Shown piece after piece: positions 51,920 through 59,790 of a stretch of 64,000 nt of DNA. Numbering within the stretch: position 1 is the first letter of the stretch; the number at the start of each line of letters is the position of its first letter. Under the pieces are notes generated by a model. That model did no database searches. It saw only the letters and a program-made list of their open reading frames with translations, and was not told where the DNA came from. The translations under genes were made by a program, and so were the position numbers. The stretch comes from Streptomyces sp. NBC_00878 (GTDB taxonomy: Bacteria > Actinomycetota > Actinomycetes > Streptomycetales > Streptomycetaceae), in the NCBI RefSeq assembly GCF_026341515.1, contig NZ_JAPEOK010000001.1, positions 6,262,001-6,326,000 of the forward strand. The letters are read 5' to 3'.

Positions 51920-52369
51920 TCAGCTCTTCCGACGTACGATACGTAGTCCTACTGCGTCCTGTTGCTCCACATCGCTGTCCGTTGCCAGATGGATAGGCAC
52001 GAACACGACCGTCCAGTAGAAGCCGAAAAGCCAGCGGCCGATGAGGTGGAAGAGGCCGGGGCGCCCGCTGTCGGAGACGCGGACCACACGTAGACCCGCA
52101 ATCAGCTTTCCCAGGCTGGCTCGGGTCGCCAGCGTGAGCAGGACGTGGTTCACGAAGGACAGGCCCAGGGCCGTGCCGAGCGCCGCACCCCACACCGCGG
52201 CGGACTGCGGTCGGAGTTCGACCACTCCATCGACCACCTTCACGCCGGCCGCGGCTCCGGCGGCGAGGCCGCACACCAGGGCGGTGAGCGCGTCGATTGT
52301 CGCCGCGGTGATCCGGCGGGCCTGAGTGGGGGCCGGATCGCGAGTGGGGGTGCGTTGCTGGTTGGCCAC
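51920..52369 (-). CDS. RDD family membrane protein
   Basis: 149-residue membrane protein with about three helices and the RDD-type pattern: opening RRITAATIDALTALVCGLAA (Arg then Asp in helix 1), TRASLGKLIAGLRVVRVSD, and a final helix ending RWLFGFYWTVVFVP. RDD proteins are of uncertain role, some in transport. Starts 4 bases after the WXG-type gene stop, so co-transcribed with it. No other transporter component visible. Confidence 0.82.
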   Translation of the reverse strand: MANQQRTPTRDPAPTQARRITAATIDALTALVCGLAAGAAAGVKVVDGVVELRPQSAAVWGAALGTALGLSFVNHVLLTLATRASLGKLIAGLRVVRVSDSGRPGLFHLIGRWLFGFYWTVVFVPIHLATDSDVEQQDAVGLRIVRRKS

Positions 52370-52373
52370 GGCG

Positions 52374-52640
52374 CTAGTTCCCTGCCCCGGTCTTCTTCTT
52401 GTCCGCCTCTTCCTGCTCCACGCGCTTGAGCGCTCTGTCTATCGCGGCGCGTGCGTTGGCCACGGCGTCAGTGATCTGCTTCTTGTGACCGGACCATTCA
52501 CTGCGGAACCGCTCGCTCTTGGGGCCCGTCCAGGTGGCAGTGCCGCAGAGGTTCTGGACGCTGTCGACGGAGCGCTCAAGTTCGTCCGCGTACTTCTTGA
52601 GGAGACGTACGTCCTCTCGGCAATCGCTCTCGCGGGTCAT
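52374..52640 (-). CDS. WXG100-like protein
   Basis: 88-residue helical protein with the turn W37-T-G39 in ATWTGPKSERFRSEWSGHKK and flanking amphipathic helices (LLKKYADELERSVDSVQNLC; AIDRALKRVEQEEADK). Third WXG-type gene of the locus. In tight operon: 10 bases after the 299-aa gene and 4 bases before the RDD gene. Confidence 0.82.
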   Translation of the reverse strand: MTRESDCREDVRLLKKYADELERSVDSVQNLCGTATWTGPKSERFRSEWSGHKKQITDAVANARAAIDRALKRVEQEEADKKKTGAGN

Positions 52641-52650
52641 GTTTCCTTCC

Positions 52651-53550
52651 TCAGCTCGGGGTGACCGGGGGAACCGGGGTGATCAGCTTGGTGATCATCT
52701 GACGCAGCGACGTCTTGCTGACGAGGCGCGCCTCAATGCCGGTCTCAGCGTTCGGCTTCTCGACGTACACCGTCCACAGGACCTTGTCGGTGGCGTACGT
52801 CGTCAGGAGGGGGCCCGGGGCGTCGGCGAGGAGCACCGTCTGGCCGACCACGAGTGCGTTGTTGATGGCCTCGCCGAGGGCGCGGCCGACGTTGTCTTCG
52901 CTGATCTGCTCGGGAGTGATCTGCTGGACGCGGCCGTCCTTGTCGGCGACCTCGAAGGGGTCGATGAAGAGCTGCACCATGTCCGCCGCGTCCTTGGCGG
53001 AGCTAGCGAGGGTGAACATGTGCAGGCCGCCGCTGGTCACACGCTCCAGGAGGTAGAGGTCCTCGGCGTGTATGTAGACCAGCATGTGCGTGACGCCGCT
53101 CGACGTGTGCTGTTCAACAGCCAGTGCGCGGGCGGCAGTTCGCCGCAGGGTCAGAGCCAGGCTCACCTCAGGGGTGATGCGCATGTCGAGGTCCACGCCT
53201 GAAGGGACGGAACCGGGGTCCGTGCCGTCGCCGGAGGCCGCGTCGCCGGACTGGGAGCTCGCGGACGCCGCTCGCAGCACGGCGTCGAGTTCGTCGATGT
53301 TGGCGACCTCCACCGCCTCACGCGAGACGAGGGACCGTAGCGCCGTGGCATAGACCCATTCGCGCTCCTGGCCGGAGAGCTCACTGATCCGTGGAGTGGG
53401 GGCGACACATTCGGTCAACGAGTCGGGATCGAGAATGGCGATCTCTTCATCGGTGAGCCTCAGGAGGGGTTGCGTTCCTCCTTCGGAGAGCGCCTCGGCC
53501 AGGATTCCGCGGAACTCCTGGAGGTCCATGTCGATTTCAGGGCTTTTCAT
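52651..53550 (-). CDS. Unknown T7SS-linked protein, EspG-like in outline
   Basis: 299-residue soluble protein of unrecognised family. Composition and pattern (MDLQEFRGILAEALSEGG, EREWVYATALRSLVSRE, LVYIHAEDLYLLERVTSGGL, VLWTVYVEKP) resemble EspG-type secretion chaperones or related alpha-beta proteins, but I cannot confirm that. No signal or helix. Between a 345-aa hydrophobic protein and a WXG-type gene, where a substrate chaperone would be expected. Confidence 0.65.
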   Translation of the reverse strand: MKSPEIDMDLQEFRGILAEALSEGGTQPLLRLTDEEIAILDPDSLTECVAPTPRISELSGQEREWVYATALRSLVSREAVEVANIDELDAVLRAASASSQSGDAASGDGTDPGSVPSGVDLDMRITPEVSLALTLRRTAARALAVEQHTSSGVTHMLVYIHAEDLYLLERVTSGGLHMFTLASSAKDAADMVQLFIDPFEVADKDGRVQQITPEQISEDNVGRALGEAINNALVVGQTVLLADAPGPLLTTYATDKVLWTVYVEKPNAETGIEARLVSKTSLRQMITKLITPVPPVTPS

Positions 53551-53571
53551 GACGGTTAGTCCGATGCTCGC

Positions 53572-54609
53572 TTACCAGAAGCTGTACTTGCGGATGGCGT
53601 TGGGGACTAGGTTGGTGACGGCACTCTTGGCTCCGTCGACGATCTCGGCACCCTTGTCCTTGATGTCGTTGCCCCATTCCTTCGTGGCCTTCCAGGCCTG
53701 CTTGGCGCCATCCTTGATGTCGTCCCCCCACTTGTCCCAGGCCCAACTGCCCAGGAAGTAGGCCCCGGCCACGCCAAGGGCGACCCAGCCTACGACGGGG
53801 ACCGCGGCGGCCACGGCGGCGGATGCTCCAAGGGCTGTGGCCATGCCCGCGCCGCCCAACACGGCCACGGCACCTGCGGCCTGGACGCCTCCCATGCCCC
53901 GGTCTGCCCACCCCTGAGCGCCTTCGTGAGTGGGGAGGAACATCTCCTTGACGCCGCTCACAATGGCCAGCGGAAGAAAGACGCGCGTGGCGAGAAAGCC
54001 AGTCCCGGGCGCCTTGGAGAAGAGCTTCGCGGCGAAGGGGATCTTGAGGCGCATGGCGGTGCTCCGGACCGCCTGTTGCCACTTCCAGGGCTCCTTGTAC
54101 CAGTTGCGGATCCTCTGGTCCTTGAGGAGCTCCTGCAGGAGTTCGCCCCGCTTTGCGGTGGTGCGCGCAGCCGGTGAACCGAAGTACTTGTTGAGTTCCC
54201 ATACGGCACGTGCGCCTGCAACGTTCTGCCCCTGGGCCCACCTCTGGTAGAGGTGCATCGAAGCTTCAATAGCAGTGGGGATCTTGAGGACCTTGAAGGG
54301 TGTCTTGATGTCCTTGAGGGTGCCTTCTTTGAACTCTTTCCACGTCTCCAGAGCGCCGGCGAGACCGGCGAAGGTGAGAACCGCCTCGGGGTCGTCCATG
54401 GACAGTCCCAGGCGACGACGGATGTCCTTGGCTTCGTTCTGCGCCCAGGATGCCTTCTTTGGGAAGTCGGAGACACCTTCCGCTTTTGTGTCCCATTTAG
54501 CGAGGATGTTGCCGATCAAGCCGCCTTGGATGGTGAGTGTTCCTCCCAAGACATCGACAGCGGCAGCCAGTTTCGGCGCCTGGACATCGTCAATTCCTTT
54601 GAAGCCCAC
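53572..54609 (-). CDS. Large type VII-associated protein with hydrophobic core
   Basis: 345-residue protein of unknown family. N-terminal helical part (DDVQAPKLAAAVDVLGGTLT, WAQNEAKDIRRRLGLSM), Trp/Lys-rich middle (DQRIRNWYKEPWKWQQAV), then long Gly/Ala/Val hydrophobic stretches at about 225-290 (VAVLGGAGMATALGASAAVA, VPVVGWVALGVAGAYFLGSW) and an amphipathic tail. The hydrophobic hairpin parallels that of the 692-aa protein at 48065. GTG start has AAAGGAA-type ribosome site. In the minus-strand operon. Confidence 0.72.
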   Translation of the reverse strand: MGFKGIDDVQAPKLAAAVDVLGGTLTIQGGLIGNILAKWDTKAEGVSDFPKKASWAQNEAKDIRRRLGLSMDDPEAVLTFAGLAGALETWKEFKEGTLKDIKTPFKVLKIPTAIEASMHLYQRWAQGQNVAGARAVWELNKYFGSPAARTTAKRGELLQELLKDQRIRNWYKEPWKWQQAVRSTAMRLKIPFAAKLFSKAPGTGFLATRVFLPLAIVSGVKEMFLPTHEGAQGWADRGMGGVQAAGAVAVLGGAGMATALGASAAVAAAVPVVGWVALGVAGAYFLGSWAWDKWGDDIKDGAKQAWKATKEWGNDIKDKGAEIVDGAKSAVTNLVPNAIRKYSFW

Positions 54610-54639
54610 TTCTTTGCTTCTTTCCTTTCGCGTTTTGGT

Positions 54640-54866
54640 CTATTGTTCTGGCGTTACCTGGAATGGGAGAAATCGCCCTCCAGTTTTGCGATGGCCCCAG
54701 TGAGAGGCAAAGGTGCGCAAATGCTGGCGACGCAGGATCAGGGCTACCGTTCCAGCGATGAGGAACAGAGTCAGCGCTGCGGTGCCCAGGGTGGGAGGGT
54801 ATATCTGAGCAGGGTGGCGGCTCCTCGGCTGGTGCCCTCACCTTGGTCCGCAGCCAGGGGGGTCAT
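54640..54866 (-). pseudogene. Small membrane protein gene, apparently frameshifted
   Basis: An ATG at 54866 overlaps the previous stop (ATGA), as expected for a real operon gene, but the frame ends after 31 codons (stop at 54771). A different frame over the same region then reads PTLGTAALTLFLIAGTVALI followed by LRRQHLRTFASHWGHRK and stops at 54640. That second part is a good transmembrane helix with a basic cytoplasmic tail and has no start of its own. Joining the frames near 54785-54795 (run around CCTCCCACCCTGGG) gives a single protein of about 74 aa. It may be a disrupted gene, a programmed shift or a sequence error. Confidence 0.5.
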
Positions 54867-55915
54867 CGGTTGACGGACTGGATCTCCTGGACAGTGACGG
54901 CCTGGTCGTTGCCGAAGGTGCCGTCGGGGAGGTCTCCGCCGGCGCCGCCGGTTCCGGTCCAGGTGATGTCCCAGGTGATAGTTGCTTGGAGCTTGTACGT
55001 TCCGTCGCCGGAGGAGCGGAGGTACTTGAGGCCGCAGGGCGGCGTCTCGTCTGCCTTGCCCTTGGCGTACGGCTGGCCGATCGAACCGTTGTTGTTGATC
55101 TGGCATTCGCCGGAGGCGGGGTACGTCTCGGCGTCCGCCGTTCCCGGTTCGAGCTTGAGGGAGACGGGCGTTGCTGTGGTCGTGGCTTGGATATTGAGAC
55201 CTGGTGTGTTGAGGGACGCTGTCACCGAGACGGGCTTGAACGCGCTGTTGTCCAGCCAAGCCCATGTGGGGAGGTTGACCTTGGTCGTGCCGTCAGGTGC
55301 CAGTGTGACCTCGGTGCCGGGAACTTTGATCTGCTCGTAGGCGAGACCAGCAAGGATTTCCGGCGTTATGGCCGTCTCGACATCGGGTGCTTCGCCGTTC
55401 TCGACCCAGAAAGGCAGCTGCGAGTTACAGGCGGTCCGGTCGAGGATGGGAGCGTTCGGGTTCTCGACAGCCCCCCACCACATGCCCTCGCCCTGCTTGT
55501 CGAGGTTGTAGTTCTTGTACTCGCCGTCCTTGTAGATCTGCCGGAATTCGTACGAGCCCCGTCTGGCGTGTGCGGGCTGGTTGGGATCGCCTGAGATCTC
55601 CTCGTACCCGTCCTCTGTTTCCTTGGCGAACTGCTTCGCCGTCCACAGAGGGGCATGCCAACAAGCGGGCGGCGTCCAGTTGCTACCGCTGACGGTGACA
55701 GGTCCGACAGAAGATCCGGAGCCGTTCTTCGAGGTGTCGTATGAGATCGCCGTTGCCTTGGCGTAGAGATCGTCGCCCTTGAGACCGCTGTCCGTGCTCG
55801 TGTCCGTGGAGCTCTTGTCCGTCGGACCGGCGGCGAACGCGTTCTGCGCGGGTGCCAGGAGCAGAGCGGTCACGACACAGACAATGGGGAGAGCCGTTCG
55901 CTTCACGCCTTGCAT
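54863..55915 (-). CDS. Secreted protein of unknown function
   Basis: 350-residue exported protein with a Sec signal (VKRTALPIVCVVTALLLAPA then NAFAAG cleavage). The mature chain has several Trp- and Pro-rich parts (SNWTPPACWHAPLWTAKQF, GEGMWWGAVENPNAP, WAWLDNSAFKPVSV) and Cys residues that could form disulfides (ACWHA, DRTACNS, SGECQ, PPCGLK). No known domain seen. Overlaps the preceding lipoprotein gene by 13 bases and the small membrane gene by 4. Membrane anchoring could be via the small membrane gene product. Confidence 0.8.
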   Translation of the reverse strand: MQGVKRTALPIVCVVTALLLAPAQNAFAAGPTDKSSTDTSTDSGLKGDDLYAKATAISYDTSKNGSGSSVGPVTVSGSNWTPPACWHAPLWTAKQFAKETEDGYEEISGDPNQPAHARRGSYEFRQIYKDGEYKNYNLDKQGEGMWWGAVENPNAPILDRTACNSQLPFWVENGEAPDVETAITPEILAGLAYEQIKVPGTEVTLAPDGTTKVNLPTWAWLDNSAFKPVSVTASLNTPGLNIQATTTATPVSLKLEPGTADAETYPASGECQINNNGSIGQPYAKGKADETPPCGLKYLRSSGDGTYKLQATITWDITWTGTGGAGGDLPDGTFGNDQAVTVQEIQSVNR

Positions 55916-56577
55916 TGTGTCGCCTCCTTCTGCACCTCGATGGCCTCGGCTGTCCAGAGGCCCTTGGCTTCCTTGGACGTGGTCATGACGATCTCGAAGA
56001 AGTAGTAGTCCTTGTCGCTCGGCTTGGTCTTCAGCACCTTCTTGGACTTGATCTCCCTGCCGTAGAACTTCGAGTCGTCATCGCAGAAGGAGACCGATGC
56101 GCGGTTGCCGCCGCTTGCGAGAGTGACCTTGGCGTCGCTGTAGCGCTGCGTGCCCGTGACAGTCCATCCACCGTTGATGTACTGCTGGATCTGCTTCTTC
56201 GCGTACGCCTGGGCGTTGCCGCGGGGGTCCGAGTAGAACTTGTACGCCGTGTCTTCCGCGTTCTGCTTGACGATGCCGTGGTTGATGGAGCGGACGAAGT
56301 TCTCGGCGTCGTTGAGCGCGGCGGCTTCCTTGGCGTCGGAAGGCTCGGTGCGGTCGAACGCCATCTCGAAATCCGAAGGGAACGTCATCTTCGGACGACC
56401 GATGGTGTCCGTCTCGGCCGACGCGGTTGGCGACGCCGACTTCTTGGTATCACCGGTGTCGGCCCCCGCGATCTTGTCGTTGTCGCTGGACTTGTCGTCC
56501 CCGCTGCCGCAGGCCGACAGCAGCAGGGCTGCGGTCGCGGCGAGCGCGGCAGCAACGGGCAAAGAGCGGCGCTTCAC
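55903..56577 (-). CDS. Putative lipoprotein, first of minus-strand operon
   Basis: 224-residue lipoprotein: VAAALAATAALLLSAC signal with lipobox LSAC, an Asp/Ser/Lys linker, and an NTF2-like-looking domain (DAENFVRSINHGIVKQN, AQAYAKKQIQQYINGGW). Related in layout to others here. GGGGAG lies 6 bases before the GTG. Its stop overlaps the start of the 350-aa secreted protein, so the operon from here to 51920 or 50906 is tightly coupled. Function unknown. Confidence 0.82.
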   Translation of the reverse strand: MKRRSLPVAAALAATAALLLSACGSGDDKSSDNDKIAGADTGDTKKSASPTASAETDTIGRPKMTFPSDFEMAFDRTEPSDAKEAAALNDAENFVRSINHGIVKQNAEDTAYKFYSDPRGNAQAYAKKQIQQYINGGWTVTGTQRYSDAKVTLASGGNRASVSFCDDDSKFYGREIKSKKVLKTKPSDKDYYFFEIVMTTSKEAKGLWTAEAIEVQKEATQCKA

Positions 56578-56791
56578 AGTGATCTCCCCGTGAGACAAAA
56601 GTGCAGTCAAGGGCTACGACGGTATCCGTGGGGCGATCGGTTTCGCTACAGCGAACTTCCTTGCATGGCTGGGCGAATGAGGGTGAATCGGGACAAGCGG
56701 TCTACCCTGAGGCCTGATCGTGTCTGGGTGCACAGCGGCCCCGAACGCTCGGCGGGCGTTCGAGGCCGGGAGGGGCGTGACGGGTGTCGGA

Positions 56792-57157
56792 TCAGGCCTC
56801 CTGAGCTGTGCCCCGCTCTCGCGTCCGGCAGCCCGGGCATCCACACGGCGGGTACGCCGATGATCGCGGGAGTGGGTCGCCTCGGCCGGCGGCCCGGACT
56901 TCGACACTGCCCCGGGCCTCGGTCACGGCGCCGTCCGCGTCGACGGTGTAGACGCGGAGGGTGAGACGAGAGTGGCGGCGTGGAGTGGTCTCCGGGAGTT
57001 CCAGTACGTCGGCCATGGGCGGGTAGTGGTCGGCGCACTCGGAGCATGCGTACACGTTGAAGCCGGGGCCCGTTGCTGCGTGCACCTCATGAACGAGTAC
57101 CGGGTGGCTCGTCGTGCGGTGGCAGCGGGCGCACATCCGTACGGCGGGGCGCGTCAT
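56792..57157 (-). CDS. Small Cys-rich protein
   Basis: 121-residue protein with two CxxC knuckles, MCARCHRTT and YACSECADHYPP, then CGCPGC near the end, so it probably binds zinc. The PVLVHEVHAATGPGF motif recurs in small Streptomyces proteins coded beside minimal GntR regulators and in integrative elements (memory). ATG overlaps the previous gene stop (ATGA). Confidence 0.65.
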   Translation of the reverse strand: MTRPAVRMCARCHRTTSHPVLVHEVHAATGPGFNVYACSECADHYPPMADVLELPETTPRRHSRLTLRVYTVDADGAVTEARGSVEVRAAGRGDPLPRSSAYPPCGCPGCRTRERGTAQEA

Positions 57158-57444
57158 CGGGCGGCCACCGGGACGCCGTGGATGCGGTCCGGGCCGACGT
57201 CGATGCCGACCGTGGCGAGATAGAGGGTGCGGCGGCGTTCGCGTTGGCGGCGGTGCTCGGCGGCGCCCAGGACGTAGGGGCGTACGAGACGGGATGCGTT
57301 GCCGTCGAGGATCTCGGTGAAGCGGGGCGGTGGGACCGGGGTGAACCGGAGGGGCGGGATCACTCCGAGGCGGTGGCGGCCTCGGGGGCGCGGGGTGCAG
57401 ATGCTCAGCATCCAGGCGAGGCAGCGGACGGTAAGGTCCAGCAT
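57154..57444 (-). CDS. Small unknown protein
   Basis: 96-residue protein, Arg/Pro-rich (CTPRPRGRHRLGVIPPLRF, GAAEHRRQRERRRTLYLATV). CAGGAG lies 8 bases before the ATG and the gene is coupled to the Cys-rich gene downstream. Divergent from a minimal GntR regulator 170 bases away. I recognise no family; it looks coding because of its ribosome site and coupling. Confidence 0.55.
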   Translation of the reverse strand: MLDLTVRCLAWMLSICTPRPRGRHRLGVIPPLRFTPVPPPRFTEILDGNASRLVRPYVLGAAEHRRQRERRRTLYLATVGIDVGPDRIHGVPVAAR

Positions 57445-57615
57445 GTTGGCGCTCCTGTTTGAGTGTTTAGCGTCGGCCATGCCCCGGGACGGTTGCCTCC
57501 GTTGCCGGGGTCTTTTGACGTACAAGGCACGTTACAGGGTGCACATGGGAGGTGTATAGCGGTTTGCTGTGCTCCAAGGAGCCGTGGAGTTCCCTGCTGT
57601 CGTACGTTGTTCGAT

Positions 57616-57915
57616 ATGACACCAGAGTCAGGGCAGTCGCCGATCGACCCGACGAAGATTGCCTACGTCTATATGCAGATGGCGGACCACATCGCGGCCC
57701 GCATCGCTTCCGGGGAGCTCCGGCCCGGCGCCCGGCTACCGGGGGAGCGTGACCTGGCCGAGGAGTACGGGGTCGCGCACCTGACCGCTCGCCGCGCCAC
57801 CCGCGAACTCCGCGAACGCGGACTCGTCGTCACGCTCCCCGCGAAGGGCACCTTCGTCGCGTACCCCGAGGCCGATGAGCCCGACGAGCCCTCGGGCGCC
57901 GACCAGGACGCGTAG
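57616..57915 (+). CDS. Minimal GntR-type regulator
   Basis: 99-residue protein consisting mainly of the GntR winged helix (YMQMADHIAARIASGELRPG, LPGERDLAEEYGVAHLTARR, ELRERGLVVTLPAKGTFV) with no effector domain. This short form is common in Streptomyces. The ATG lies 7 bases after a TACGTT -10-like box, so leaderless. Likely controls the divergent small-gene pair. Confidence 0.9.
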   Translation: MTPESGQSPIDPTKIAYVYMQMADHIAARIASGELRPGARLPGERDLAEEYGVAHLTARRATRELRERGLVVTLPAKGTFVAYPEADEPDEPSGADQDA

Positions 57916-58178
57916 CCCCTCCCTGACGACTTGGTTCGCCGTGTGTGGTGTCACACCGGCTGGACGTGGACATCGATCGGGTTGAGCACGGCCAGGACGA
58001 TTGGCAGGTTTGGGACGGCGGAGCCCCGGATTGTCCCCCGGCCCGTGGCCCAAACTCTCCAAACGTCTCGTCATGGCCGCCGCCGATCGCGGTTGCGTCG
58101 GACGACTAGGGTGTGCGTTCGGGAATTCGCCGGGGAGTGCAGTGCAGAGGAGCACGGCGGTAAGTCGGCGCATCGGGC
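57916..58178. other. Gap after GntR gene
   Basis: No gene seen. Contains a GTGTG/CACAC imperfect hairpin at about 57940-57958 that may terminate the GntR transcript, and the promoter of the membrane protein gene at 58179. Confidence 0.4.
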
Positions 58179-58889
58179 ATGGGGGAGCAGACCAACGTGG
58201 GGACGTACGAGGTTCCGTCGGCCGGGCAGGCGGAGGGGGAGGGCGAGCGCCCGGTCAACGGCGCGGCACCCACCTCGCGACGCACGCTCAACAGCCTGAA
58301 GTGGGCCCTGGCGATTCCGGTGCTGGGCGTTGTCGCCGGGTTCCTCGGCCAGTACCCCTACGGCATGTGGGTCGGGGTCATCATCACGCTGGGTGTGGCC
58401 GCCGCCGCTGCCATCATCGCGGGCGGTGTCTGGCACCGGGCAGGTGCCGCTACGCTCGCGTCCGTCGCCGCGCTGGCGCTGCCCTTCTTCGCGGGGCCCG
58501 GGCTGTACGAGCTGTACGCGAAGCAGGTCGGCGAGCGGGTCCACGCCGTCGTGGCCGACACCGGGGAACGACGGGGAGTGAAGCGGACCACCGAGCTGTC
58601 CGTCTGCCGAGTCGTCGATACGTCGGGGACCGTGCAGAACCTGTCCGAACAGCAGAACTGCTATGGCCAGTTCAAGCCGGGGCAGCACGTCATCCTGTTC
58701 GAGGATCCGCTGGGCGCCCTCGATCCGTGGATCGAGGCCCTTCCCGGCGATCGGACCGCCGATCCCCTCACCCTCGGGATCACGACCGGGCTCTTTCTAG
58801 TGGCCGGCTCGGCCCTCCTCCACGCCGGGCGGCGGCGACGGTCCGAGACCGACATGGTGAAGCGGAGCCTCAAGCGCCGGCTTTCCTGA
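58179..58889 (+). CDS. Membrane protein, DUF3592-like architecture
   Basis: 236-residue membrane protein: cytoplasmic N-terminus, about three helices (ALAIPVLGVVAGFLGQYP, VGVIITLGVAAAAAIIAGGV, TLASVAALALPFFAGPGLY), an outside domain with two cysteines (ELSVCRVVD and QQNCYGQF), then PGQHVILFEDPLGALDPW and a last helix (GITTGLFLVAGSALLHAG). Same plan as the gene at 59020, suggesting duplication. Function unknown. Confidence 0.75.
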   Translation: MGEQTNVGTYEVPSAGQAEGEGERPVNGAAPTSRRTLNSLKWALAIPVLGVVAGFLGQYPYGMWVGVIITLGVAAAAAIIAGGVWHRAGAATLASVAALALPFFAGPGLYELYAKQVGERVHAVVADTGERRGVKRTTELSVCRVVDTSGTVQNLSEQQNCYGQFKPGQHVILFEDPLGALDPWIEALPGDRTADPLTLGITTGLFLVAGSALLHAGRRRRSETDMVKRSLKRRLS

Positions 58890-59019
58890 GGCCGGGTGCC
58901 CGCCTGGGAGAGACAGAGGCAACGTCCCTCATGGGGCGGGAAGATGAGGAACGGCTGGTCGACCTCGCTTGTGGATTGGCGCTCTCGGGTGGGTCCGATG
59001 CCGGCCCTATGCTCCTCAC

Positions 59020-59697
59020 GTGCGTAACACGGACGCGAATGACCGCGAAAGTATCGGCGGAACTGCCATCCGCAGCCCGAAGAACAAGGCCGTGAGCCGA
59101 GGGGTGTCGGTGCTGGCCACCTTGGCGGTGGTGCTGCTCGGCTGGGCGATCGCCGCAGCCAACACCGGTATCGCTTATGTCGCGTTGGGTATGGACTTCA
59201 TCCCGATCATGACCGGCGTCGTCCTGTGCTTGGTCTTCTTGATCGCCCTGGCCTTGCTCCACCGCGCATGGTGGCTCGCCGTGCTCTCCGTGGGACCGGC
59301 GCTGTTCGTCCTCGTGGGCTCGGTCCAGTACGCTCCCGAGGCCGCACTGGATCGCCGTGGGGTCCACGAGACCGTCGTGATCACCAAGGACTCGGCTGAC
59401 ACCACAGGGGGCAAGGACCACCGGTACACCCTTCTCGGCAAGGACGGTGAGCTCGACGAGACCCTGGAGTACCGGGGAAGCCATCCCGACTACCGGGTGG
59501 GCGACCGCATCGAGGTGGCCTACGACCCGGAAGGCGTCGTACCGCTGGAGGATGCCGCCGAGGTCGATCCGGACGGTCGGCTCGGCGGCCTTGTCATGGG
59601 TGTCGTCGGATGGACGGGCATGGCCTTGCTGGCCGGCTGGCGCGGGCATGTGCGGCGGCGGAAGAACCGCCATTCCCTGTTGGACCAGGTCATCTGA
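59020..59697 (+). CDS. Membrane protein, DUF3592-like
   Basis: 225-residue membrane protein: three N-terminal helices (SVLATLAVVLLGWAIAAA, FIPIMTGVVLCLVFLIAL, LAVLSVGPALFVLVGSV), an outside domain ending in YRVGDRIEVAYDPEGVVPLE (the DUF3592-like strand pair) and a last helix (LVMGVVGWTGMALLAGW). GTG at 59020 follows TATGCT by 6 bases, suggesting a leaderless start. Its parallel with the preceding gene is in order of helices, an RRGV stretch and the closing domain. Confidence 0.75.
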   Translation: MRNTDANDRESIGGTAIRSPKNKAVSRGVSVLATLAVVLLGWAIAAANTGIAYVALGMDFIPIMTGVVLCLVFLIALALLHRAWWLAVLSVGPALFVLVGSVQYAPEAALDRRGVHETVVITKDSADTTGGKDHRYTLLGKDGELDETLEYRGSHPDYRVGDRIEVAYDPEGVVPLEDAAEVDPDGRLGGLVMGVVGWTGMALLAGWRGHVRRRKNRHSLLDQVI

Positions 59698-59790
59698 GCC
59701 GGGCCCTGACATCCGAGGGTGGCCGGGCAGGCACGCCTGAATGTGGCACCGGCCCCGAGTGCCGGAAGGTTCTCAGGGCCGACGCGCACA

